From Acinetobacter sp. (GTDB taxonomy: Bacteria; Pseudomonadota; Gammaproteobacteria; Pseudomonadales; Moraxellaceae): a stretch of DNA of 5,956 bases. Of this stretch, positions 1 to 5,436 are shown in pieces. The position numbers and the translations under genes are program-made. Numbering within the stretch: position 1 is the first letter of the stretch; every line of letters begins with the position of its first letter. Below the pieces are notes generated by a model, which made no database searches, was not told where the DNA came from, and saw only the letters and a list, made by a program, of their open reading frames with translations. The stretch covers positions 1,437 to 7,392 of the forward strand of contig JAUNHS010000024.1 in NCBI GenBank assembly GCA_030523805.1, read 5' to 3'.

Positions 1-347
1 CCTGTCGGCATATCAGGGGCATCGTCAAACACATGACCCAAATGTGCATCGCAACGCTGGCACACAATCTCTACACGCTGCATACCGTATGATGTATCGG
101 CATATTCTACAATACATTGCTCATCAATCGGCTGGTAAAAACTCGCCCAACCACAATGGCTCATAAACTTATGTGCCGATGAAAATAAGGGCAAAGCACA
201 ACAGCGACACACATAAATGCCCTGCTGCATGGTTTGCCAATATTCGCCTGTATAAGGTGGCTCTGTGCCTTTTAAGCGTGTAATTTGATATTCCGCTGGC
301 GATAGCTCAGATTGCCATTCTGCTAAAGTTTTATTGACTTTTCCCAT
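1..347 (-). CDS. msrB: Peptide-methionine (R)-S-oxide reductase MsrB, 3' end outside window
   Basis: MsrB reduces the R epimer of methionine sulfoxide in proteins, normally using thioredoxin, and repairs oxidative damage in the cytoplasm. I translated the minus strand from an ATG at 347. It gives 115 full codons opening MGKVNKTLAEWQ and leaving the window at MPTG. SelR-domain marks are clear: PPYTGEYW (30-37), the zinc-type pairs C47/C50 and C96/C99, CGWASFYQP (65-73), GMQRVEI (88-94) and DAHLGHVF (100-107). The catalytic cysteine, expected soon after PTG in an RYCxNS-type motif, lies beyond the left edge and cannot be checked. Most homologues I recall read CGWPSF, so A68 is a small departure. 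The start sits where the family usually begins, with an AAGG about 10 nt upstream. The gene is divergent from alaA. The family call is secure; the missing end could still be damaged. Confidence 0.95.
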   Translation of the reverse strand, partial: MGKVNKTLAEWQSELSPAEYQITRLKGTEPPYTGEYWQTMQQGIYVCRCCALPLFSSAHKFMSHCGWASFYQPIDEQCIVEYADTSYGMQRVEIVCQRCDAHLGHVFDDAPDMPT

Positions 348-394
348 GATGTAAATGCCTTGTATATAATGACTTTTTTCTGTCTGACGTTTAT

Positions 395-403
395 AGTATA
401 GCA
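395..403 (-). promoter_or_regulatory. Putative extended -10 promoter element for msrB
   Basis: Read on the minus strand, the bases are TGCTATACT, a TATACT -10 hexamer with the TGn extension. Transcription would start near 388 and give a leader of about 40 nt before the msrB ATG at 347. No good -35 is visible 16-18 bp upstream, which is tolerable for extended -10 promoters. This is a prediction by eye. Confidence 0.45.
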
Positions 404-451
404 GTGTCATCGCAAAGAAAAGGTGATTTTGCCATCGTCGCTTAAAAATAT

Positions 452-476
452 GCCAAATTTGCTGAAATTCATTGGC
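452..476. repeat. Short imperfect hairpin in the msrB/alaA spacer
   Basis: GCCAA (452-456) pairs with TTGGC (472-476). Directly inside, ATTT (457-460) pairs with AAAT (465-468) around a GCTG loop, with a 3-nt bulge at 469-471. An 8-bp direct repeat, GCTTAAAA, flanks it at 440-447 and 475-482. It could be an operator or chance pairing in AT-rich DNA. No T-tract follows, so it is not a terminator. Confidence 0.3.
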
Positions 477-536
477 TTAAAATAATCGCAATATTCGCAC
501 GATACGCTCATCACCTTGCCAGACACACAGTTTCAC

Positions 537-555
537 ACACGGTCGTATGCCGTGT
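537..555. repeat. 6-bp inverted repeat upstream of alaA, possible operator
   Basis: ACACGG (537-542) and CCGTGT (550-555) are perfect inverted arms around a 7-nt centre. The dyad ends about 30 bp before the first TATACT box facing alaA, a distance suited to a regulator of that promoter. No regulator family is recognised from it. The ATTTT after it is too short for a convincing intrinsic terminator. Confidence 0.3.
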
Positions 556-583
556 ATTTTATGTTAGCCAACTGCAAAAGGTT

Positions 584-599
584 TATACTGATTTATACT
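584..599 (+). promoter_or_regulatory. Putative alaA promoter region with two TATACT boxes 10 bp apart
   Basis: Two identical -10-like hexamers, TATACT, lie at 584-589 and 594-599, one helical turn apart. Use of the second would place the start near 606 and give a leader of about 22 nt, enough to hold the ribosome site at 616-621. Neither box has a good -35 at 16-18 bp, so activator dependence is possible. A separate candidate further upstream is TTGCTG (459-464), a 16-bp spacer, then AATAAT (481-486). All are predictions by eye. Confidence 0.4.
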
Positions 600-628
600 T
601 TTGCACCTAAATTAGATAGGAAAATTTT

Positions 629-1885
629 ATGTCTCACTTGACAGCTCCATCACGAGAAACCAAACGTTTATTGAAAAAATCGTCAAAATTAGAACACGTT
701 TGCTACGATATTCGTGGACCTGTGATGCGAGCCGCCGCCGAAATGGAAGAGCAAGGGCATAAAATTATCAAACTGAACATTGGCAACCCTGCACCTTTTG
801 GTTTTGAAGCACCACAAGAAATTATTAATGATGTGTCATTTAACTTGCCCAATGCGACAGGCTATTCCGACTCTAAAGGCATTTTCCCTGCACGCAAAGC
901 TGTTTGCCAATATTATCAGCAAAAGGGCGTATTTGATGTACAAGTCAGCGATGTATATATCGGCAATGGCGTGTCAGAATTAATTATGCTTTCTATGCAA
1001 GCGGTGTTAAACGATGGCGATGAAATGCTGATTCCAATGCCAGATTATCCATTGTGGACAGCGGCAGTCAATTTATCTGGCGGTACAGCAATCCATTATC
1101 GTTGCGATGAAGACAATCAATGGTATCCAGACATTGCCGATATGGAAAGCAAAATTACGGCAAATACACGTGGCATTGTCATTATCAATCCAAACAACCC
1201 AACAGGTTCGGTTTATCCACGTCATATTTTAGAGCAAATTGTAGAATTGGCTCGTAAGTACGATTTGATTTTATTTGCCGATGAAATTTACGACAAAATT
1301 ATTTATGACGATATAGAACACGTTGCCGTTGCGTCTATTGCCAAAGATTTATTGTGCTTCTCGTTTAATGGTTTGTCTAAATCACACCGTATTGCTGGCT
1401 ACCGTGCTGGCTGGTTGGCACTAACAGGCGATAAAAGCAATGCCAAAGATTTGATTGAAGGCTTGGATATGTTGGCTTCTATGCGTTTGTGTTCCAATGT
1501 ACAAGGGCAATATGCGATTCAAACGGCTTTAGGTGGTTATCAATCTATCAATGATTTAATCCGTCCAGGTGGTCGCTTATATGAGCAACGTGAATTGGCA
1601 TGGAAAATGTTAAACGAGATTCCAGGCGTAAGCTGTGTTAAACCTGCTGGGGCGATGTATTGCTTTGCGAAACTAGACCCTGAAATTTATCCAATTGAAG
1701 ATGATGAACAGCTGATGTTGGATTTATTGAAAGCAGAAAAAGTGTTATTGGTACAAGGAACAGGGTTTAACTGGCCAGTGCCTGACCATTTCCGTGTGGT
1801 ATTTTTACCTGCTGAAAATGAATTAAAAGAAGCCATTCAGCGTTTGGCAAAATTTTTAGCGAAATTGCGTGGTGAAAGCGTATAA
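629..1885 (+). CDS. alaA: Alanine-synthesising glutamate-pyruvate aminotransferase AlaA
   Basis: AlaA is a PLP-dependent class I/II (fold-type I) aminotransferase of the cytoplasm that makes alanine from pyruvate using glutamate as amino donor. The 418-residue product resembles E. coli AlaA (about 405 residues) from KSSKLE (17-22) to near the end. Visible marks: NIGNPAPFGF (50-59), IGNGVSEL (111-118), PDYPLW (138-143, Y140 stacking on the cofactor), INPNNPTG (186-193, N190), ADEIYD (217-222, D218 and Y221), FNGLSK (246-251) with K251 as the Schiff-base lysine, R259, and R389 in FRVVFLP as the likely carboxylate-binding arginine. No key residue is missing. The start is supported by ATAGGA at 616-621. 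It leaves about 13 residues more than the E. coli protein at the N-terminus, and there is no internal Met before M33. It is convergent with ffh and divergent from msrB. A related aminotransferase of slightly different specificity is the only real alternative. Confidence 0.95.
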   Translation: MSHLTAPSRETKRLLKKSSKLEHVCYDIRGPVMRAAAEMEEQGHKIIKLNIGNPAPFGFEAPQEIINDVSFNLPNATGYSDSKGIFPARKAVCQYYQQKGVFDVQVSDVYIGNGVSELIMLSMQAVLNDGDEMLIPMPDYPLWTAAVNLSGGTAIHYRCDEDNQWYPDIADMESKITANTRGIVIINPNNPTGSVYPRHILEQIVELARKYDLILFADEIYDKIIYDDIEHVAVASIAKDLLCFSFNGLSKSHRIAGYRAGWLALTGDKSNAKDLIEGLDMLASMRLCSNVQGQYAIQTALGGYQSINDLIRPGGRLYEQRELAWKMLNEIPGVSCVKPAGAMYCFAKLDPEIYPIEDDEQLMLDLLKAEKVLLVQGTGFNWPVPDHFRVVFLPAENELKEAIQRLAKFLAKLRGESV

Positions 1886-1890
1886 ACAGC

Positions 1891-1926
1891 GTGATGTGTT
1901 GGATTGGGTGCAATTTCACACATCAC
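1891..1926 (+). other. Stem-loop just after the alaA stop codon
   Basis: GTGATGTGT (1891-1899) and ACACATCAC (1918-1926) form a perfect 9-bp stem beginning 5 nt after the alaA stop. The apparent loop can pair further: ATTG (1903-1906) with CAAT (1911-1914), plus two G.T wobbles. The result is about 15 pairs with one mismatch and a GGTG tetraloop. No T-tract follows on the plus strand, so it is more likely an RNA-stabilising 3' structure or part of a tandem terminator than a terminator alone. Confidence 0.5.
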
Positions 1927-1932
1927 AACGAC

Positions 1933-1969
1933 AAAAAATAAGGGGCAAATTTATTCGCCCCTTATTTTT
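1933..1969. terminator. Bidirectional intrinsic terminator between convergent alaA and ffh
   Basis: A perfect inverted repeat has arms at 1934-1946 and 1957-1969. Its core is AAGGGGC/GCCCCTT, and A-tracts and T-tracts flank it symmetrically. The 13-bp stem closes a 10-nt AT-rich loop. On the plus strand the T-run after the GC core ends alaA transcription. On the minus strand the mirrored T-run ends ffh transcription, beginning only a few bases past the ffh stop at 1974. Symmetry and position make this a strong call. Confidence 0.9.
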
Positions 1970-1973
1970 ATGG

Positions 1974-3392
1974 TTATTTTTTGCTTGGTGGATTATTGTT
2001 ACCACCAAATAATGGGCCTACGCCACCACCACCACCAAATTGTTTTTGCAAATTGCCAAATGAACGTAGCATTTTGCTTAAACCTGATGGATTGGCAAGT
2101 TTTTTCATCATTTTCGCCATTTGCTCATGTTGTTTGAGCAATTTATTCACTTCAGAAACGTCCATACCACAACCTTTGGCAATACGCTTTTTACGGCTCG
2201 GGTTGATAATATCAGGATTACGACGTTCTTTAATAGTCATAGAGTGAATAATGGCTTTGGTGCGTGCAATGTGCTTTTCAGGGTTGGCTTGCTCTAAGGC
2301 TTCTTTCATGCCTGAGCTATTCATACCAGGTAATTTATCTAAAAAGCCCATCATGCCACCCATACGGTTCATTTGTTCAAATTGCATCAGCATATCTTCA
2401 AAGGTAAAGTTACCGCCTTTTTGTAATTTCTTCGCCATTTTCTCGGCATTTTCTTTGTCAATTTTGCGTTCTACTTCTTCTACCAAAGAAAGTACATCGC
2501 CCATGCCTAAAATACGCTGTGCCACACGCTCTGGGTGGAAAGGTTCTAAAGCGTCTAACTTTTCGCCCATACCCAAGAATTTAATCGGCTTCCCTGTAAT
2601 GGCACGCACCGACAATGCCGCACCACCACGAGCATCACCATCGGTTTTGGTTAAAATCACACCTGTCAAAGGTAAGGCATCATTAAAGGCTTTTGCTGTA
2701 TTTGCCGCATCTTGACCTGTCATGGCATCTACCACAAACAGCGTTTCAGTTGGATTAATTGCTGCGTGAACGGCTTTGATTTCGTCCATCATATCAGCAT
2801 CAATATGTAAACGACCTGCGGTATCTACAATCAATACATCAGCAAAAGCGATTTTTGCTGTTTCTATGGCACGCAACGCAATATTGACAGGTTGTTCATC
2901 AGCACTTGATTCAATAAAAGTCGCTCCGACTTCGCCTGCAACTGTTTGCAACTGTTTAATTGCCGCTGGACGATATACGTCCGCAGACACCATGGCAACT
3001 TTTTTCTTTTGGCGTTCTTTTAAAAAGGCGGCTAATTTTGCTGCAGTCGTGGTTTTCCCTGCCCCTTGCAAACCTGCCAATAAAATCACTACAGGTGGTT
3101 TGGCGTGAAGTTCTAAACTTTCATTGGCTTCGCCCATCATTTTGGTGAGTTCGTCATAAACGATTTTAACAAAGGCTTGCCCTGGAGAAAGTTGTGTTAA
3201 AACTTCTTGTCCCAATGCTTGTTCTTTGACTTTGGCAATAAATTCTCGTGTTACAGGCAAAGCGACATCGGCTTCTAACAATGCCATGCGGACTTCACGC
3301 AAGGTGTCTTTAATGTTGTCTTCGGTTAATTGACCTGAGCCAGTAATATTTTTAAGACTCTGCGTGAGTCGGTCGGTTAAAGTATCAAACAT
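1974..3392 (-). CDS. ffh: Signal recognition particle protein Ffh (SRP54 GTPase)
   Basis: Ffh binds 4.5S RNA and signal sequences of nascent membrane proteins, and docks with FtsY at the inner membrane by reciprocal GTP hydrolysis. The 472-residue product (E. coli about 453) has all three parts: an N-domain helical bundle (about 1-90), a G domain (about 98-295) and a Met-rich M domain (about 296-430). G-domain motifs are GLQGAGKTT (107-115), DVYRPAA (138-144), DTAGR (190-194), TKTDGDARGG (248-257) and GMGEKLDAL (274-282). The M domain has the finger-loop region around MNRMGGMMGFLDKLPGM (341-357) and the RNA-binding signature SRKKRIAKGCGM (399-410). The tail after 452 is Gly/Asn-rich (GGGGG, GGNNN) and probably flexible. 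The ATG at 3392 fits the family N-terminus; its ribosome site is weak (GGA about 8 nt upstream). The gene is monocistronic here and divergent from ypjD, as in E. coli. No 4.5S RNA gene is seen nearby. Confidence 0.98.
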   Translation of the reverse strand: MFDTLTDRLTQSLKNITGSGQLTEDNIKDTLREVRMALLEADVALPVTREFIAKVKEQALGQEVLTQLSPGQAFVKIVYDELTKMMGEANESLELHAKPPVVILLAGLQGAGKTTTAAKLAAFLKERQKKKVAMVSADVYRPAAIKQLQTVAGEVGATFIESSADEQPVNIALRAIETAKIAFADVLIVDTAGRLHIDADMMDEIKAVHAAINPTETLFVVDAMTGQDAANTAKAFNDALPLTGVILTKTDGDARGGAALSVRAITGKPIKFLGMGEKLDALEPFHPERVAQRILGMGDVLSLVEEVERKIDKENAEKMAKKLQKGGNFTFEDMLMQFEQMNRMGGMMGFLDKLPGMNSSGMKEALEQANPEKHIARTKAIIHSMTIKERRNPDIINPSRKKRIAKGCGMDVSEVNKLLKQHEQMAKMMKKLANPSGLSKMLRSFGNLQKQFGGGGGVGPLFGGNNNPPSKK

Positions 3393-3402
3393 GGTAAAAT
3401 CC

Positions 3403-3420
3403 GCTGAAAATGCTGAAAAT
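3403..3420. repeat. Tandem 9-bp duplication in the ffh leader
   Basis: GCTGAAAAT occurs twice head to tail at 3403-3411 and 3412-3420, about 10 bp upstream of the ffh start codon. On the ffh transcript it reads ATTTTCAGC twice. It is probably a small slippage duplication. Its closeness to the ffh ribosome site means copy number could affect leader spacing, but nothing shows this. Confidence 0.5.
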
Positions 3421-3431
3421 ATTGTCGTTTT

Positions 3432-3503
3432 AAAACAATTCTCTTTATCGTTGTGTTAAGCTATGCACTTATGGTCATCAACGATAGATTGTAAAATTGT
3501 TTT
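3432..3503. repeat. Nested imperfect inverted repeat in the ffh/ypjD divergent spacer
   Basis: Three nested sets of arms are visible. AAAACAATT (3432-3440) pairs with AATTGTTTT (3495-3503). TATCGTTG (3446-3453) pairs with CAACGATA (3479-3486) and can be extended by two pairs. TAAG (3457-3460) pairs with CTTA (3468-3471) around a 7-nt loop. Unpaired gaps of a few bases separate the stems. A 10-bp palindrome, GTTTTAAAAC (3427-3436), overlaps the left edge. It may be an operator region, a leader structure on the ffh transcript or an eroded short repeat. AT-richness makes some of the pairing unsurprising. Confidence 0.4.
3453..3481 (-). promoter_or_regulatory. Weak candidate promoter for ffh
   Basis: On the minus strand TTGATG (3476-3481) and TAACAC (3453-3458) are separated by 17 bp. 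The -35 matches the consensus at four positions and the -10 only at three. Both hexamers touch the 8-bp inverted-repeat arms described for this spacer. Transcription would begin near 3446 and give a leader of about 55 nt. Confidence 0.25.
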
Positions 3504-3593
3504 GCCTATAAGATATGGGGCTATTTTAAAAGATATTGAGTGATGAAAGCAAAAAAACTTTTTGTTTGTTTGTTTTTTCGGCTATTTTTTGTG

Positions 3594-3621
3594 TTGTTAT
3601 ACATTTTAATGCGTGTAAACT
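3594..3621 (+). promoter_or_regulatory. Candidate promoter for the ypjD-dusC-phosphatase operon
   Basis: TTGTTA (3594-3599) and TAAACT (3616-3621) are separated by 16 bp. This would start transcription near 3628, about 38 nt before the ypjD start, with the TAAGGG ribosome site at 3655-3660 in the leader. The region is very T-rich, so other placements are possible. Confidence 0.35.
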
Positions 3622-3665
3622 TTAGTGGCACTCGCTGATAAATATACGTTGATGTAAGGGTAATT

Positions 3666-4469
3666 ATGCATCTTGATTTAATCTATACCGTTTTAGCTGT
3701 GGTCAGTTATATGACTGCGTTTTGGTATTTGTTTATGCACTTAATGGCAAAGCGTTCGCCAAGCATTTTATTGTTTAGCGTGCTGCTGGCATTGGGCATA
3801 GAGTTGCACGCTTTGGTGCTGTATCACGACATGATTACACCTGCTGGCATTTATTATGATGTATTCAATATGCTGTCGTTTACATCGGCATTGATGTTGT
3901 TGCTGAGTTTAGCATTTAGCTGTTATCGTCCTGTGTTGGCGTTGAATTTGCTGGGTATTCCTGTTGCTGTGGCAGGTTTGCTGATTGGTTTTATTTTTAC
4001 CGTACCTAATCAAGTGATTGAGCAACATAGCTTAGGTTTAGATGTACATATTATTTTATCGCTTTCAGCTTATGCGGTATTGCTGATGGCAACCATTCAC
4101 GCCATTTTGCTTTGGCTACAAAACCGTGAACTCAAAAAGAAACAAAAACGCTTATGGGTCAATCTGTTACCATCGGTACAAGCGATGGAAAGTTTATTAT
4201 TTGACTTTATCGTGATTGGTTTTGTTACACTTACATCAGCTTTAACAGTTGGCTTTTTAACTGTAGAAAATTTCTTGGGACAACATCTCGCCCACAAAAC
4301 TTTTTTTAGTTTATTGTCTTGGCTAGTTTATGGCGTGTTACTATGGGGGCATTTCAAATTGGGCTGGCGTGGGCAAAAAGCCATTCGCTTTACCTTAATT
4401 GGTTTTGCTTTATTGGCACTCGGTTTTATTGGCAGTAAGTTTGTATTAGAAATGATTTTAGGGCGATAA
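3666..4469 (+). CDS. ypjD: CcsA/HemX-family inner-membrane protein YpjD
   Basis: This is a 267-residue integral membrane protein of the cytochrome c assembly (CcsA/HemX-like) family, close in length to E. coli YpjD (about 263). The family's haem-handling relatives bind haem through conserved histidines in membrane segments; the exact role of YpjD is not settled. About eight hydrophobic segments are visible, near residues 5-26, 33-53, 68-86, 90-112, 127-151, 177-199, 211-229 and 240-264. Characteristic stretches are HIILSLSAYAVLL (128-140), LPSVQAMESLLF (168-179) and AHKTFFSLLSW (209-219) followed by GHFKLGWRGQKA (228-239). H128 and H210 are the best candidate conserved histidines. A basic loop, KKKQKR (157-162), suggests a cytoplasmic side. 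There is no cleavable signal peptide. The start has a good TAAGGG site 5 nt upstream. It is divergent from ffh and 13 nt ahead of dusC, so probably first in an operon. Confidence 0.85.
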   Translation: MHLDLIYTVLAVVSYMTAFWYLFMHLMAKRSPSILLFSVLLALGIELHALVLYHDMITPAGIYYDVFNMLSFTSALMLLLSLAFSCYRPVLALNLLGIPVAVAGLLIGFIFTVPNQVIEQHSLGLDVHIILSLSAYAVLLMATIHAILLWLQNRELKKKQKRLWVNLLPSVQAMESLLFDFIVIGFVTLTSALTVGFLTVENFLGQHLAHKTFFSLLSWLVYGVLLWGHFKLGWRGQKAIRFTLIGFALLALGFIGSKFVLEMILGR

Positions 4470-4482
4470 AAGGCAATCCATC

Positions 4483-5436
4483 ATGAAATTAATTTTAGCT
4501 CCAATGGAAGGTTTGACCGATCCTATTATGCGTGATGTGCTAACTTCCGTTGGCGATTTTGACTGGTGCGTTACAGAATTTATTCGCATTACCGAAAGTG
4601 TATTGCCCGACCATATTTATTATGCCTATTGTCCAGAATTAAAAAATGGTTGTAAAACATCAGCTGGCACGCCTGTGCATATCCAATTTTTAGGTAATGA
4701 TGCTGAAATGCTGGCTCGCAATGCCGAACGTGCCGTCGCATTAGGGGCGTGTGCCATTGATTTAAATTTTGGTTGCCCTGCCAAAACGGTCAATCGCCAT
4801 CGTGGTGGCTCTATCTTGCTTGATGAACCTGAAACGGTGCATGAATTGGTCAAAGCAGTTCGCCACGCTGTGCCTGCTCACATTCCTGTATCCGCCAAAA
4901 TGCGATTGGGCTATTTAGATGAACATCATACGCTTGATAATGCCCATGCCATTGAAGATGCAGGAGCAAGTTGGCTCACAGTTCATGCTCGTACCAAAGC
5001 CGATGGCTACACGCCGCCTGCCTATTGGGAAAAAATCTTACCGATTAAAAATGCTTTAAAAATCAATGTGATTGCTAATGGCGAAATTTGGAATTATCAA
5101 CACGCCAAACGTTGCCAACAACAATCAGGCTGTGTGGATTTAATGCTCGGTCGTGGTGCAGTTACCACACCTGATTTAACCTTGTGCATTCGCCAACAGC
5201 GTGATGATGCGGTGCTGTCGTGGCATGATTTAACAGCATTACAACTACGCTTTTTAAATGGTGATGCCAAAACGGAACTTGGCATGGTTGGACGCTATAA
5301 ACAATGGCTGGGCATGATGAGTAAACATTACCCACAAGCAGAGCAACTGTGGCAGCAAGTGAAGCGTTTAAAAACAATTGATGACATTTGTGAGCAGTTA
5401 AGTTTAAGCCGTCAAGCGAACATGAGTGAACAATGA
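4483..5436 (+). CDS. dusC: tRNA-dihydrouridine(16) synthase DusC
   Basis: Dus enzymes are cytoplasmic flavoproteins that reduce uridine to dihydrouridine in tRNA D-loops with FMN and NADPH. DusC acts on position 16 in E. coli. The 317-residue length matches E. coli DusC (about 315). The N-terminal TIM barrel shows LAPMEG (5-10, FMN binding), CVTEFIRI (29-36), NFGCPAKTVN (95-104) with C98 as the catalytic acid, SAKMRLG (137-143) with K139, VHARTK (167-172), IANGEIW (197-203) and the phosphate-gripping LGRGA (222-226). A helical tRNA-binding domain follows from about 245. DusC is preferred over DusA or DusB because of the GCPAKTVN...GGS.LL sequence, the TEFIRI segment and the NGEIW reading. An AAAGG lies about 9 nt upstream of the ATG. 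The stop overlaps the next start by ATGA. No key residue is missing. Confidence 0.93.
   Translation: MKLILAPMEGLTDPIMRDVLTSVGDFDWCVTEFIRITESVLPDHIYYAYCPELKNGCKTSAGTPVHIQFLGNDAEMLARNAERAVALGACAIDLNFGCPAKTVNRHRGGSILLDEPETVHELVKAVRHAVPAHIPVSAKMRLGYLDEHHTLDNAHAIEDAGASWLTVHARTKADGYTPPAYWEKILPIKNALKINVIANGEIWNYQHAKRCQQQSGCVDLMLGRGAVTTPDLTLCIRQQRDDAVLSWHDLTALQLRFLNGDAKTELGMVGRYKQWLGMMSKHYPQAEQLWQQVKRLKTIDDICEQLSLSRQANMSEQ

Noticed and set aside
537..560. Intrinsic terminator from the ACACGG/CCGTGT dyad and following ATTTT
   Set aside because: The stem is only 6 bp, the T-run is interrupted and short, and no gene ends upstream of it on the plus strand.
1904..2137. 77-codon plus-strand frame starting in the alaA-ffh gap
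   Set aside because: It runs straight through the bidirectional terminator and into antisense ffh. The His-rich stretch is only the complement of the Gly-rich Ffh tail.
2251..2715. 154-codon plus-strand open frame opposite ffh
   Set aside because: It lies entirely within the strongly supported ffh gene on the other strand, has low-complexity Ser/Pro/Phe composition typical of an antisense shadow, and shows no recognisable domain.
3564..3578. Short GTTT tetranucleotide repeat that could suggest phase variation
   Set aside because: There are only three full units followed by a T-run. That is too few for slippage-driven switching, and no surface or restriction gene is attached to it.
3393..3665. 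Possible 4.5S RNA gene near ffh
   Set aside because: I looked for the conserved GGAAG-containing tetraloop region and a GC-rich long hairpin. The spacer is AT-rich and lacks both.
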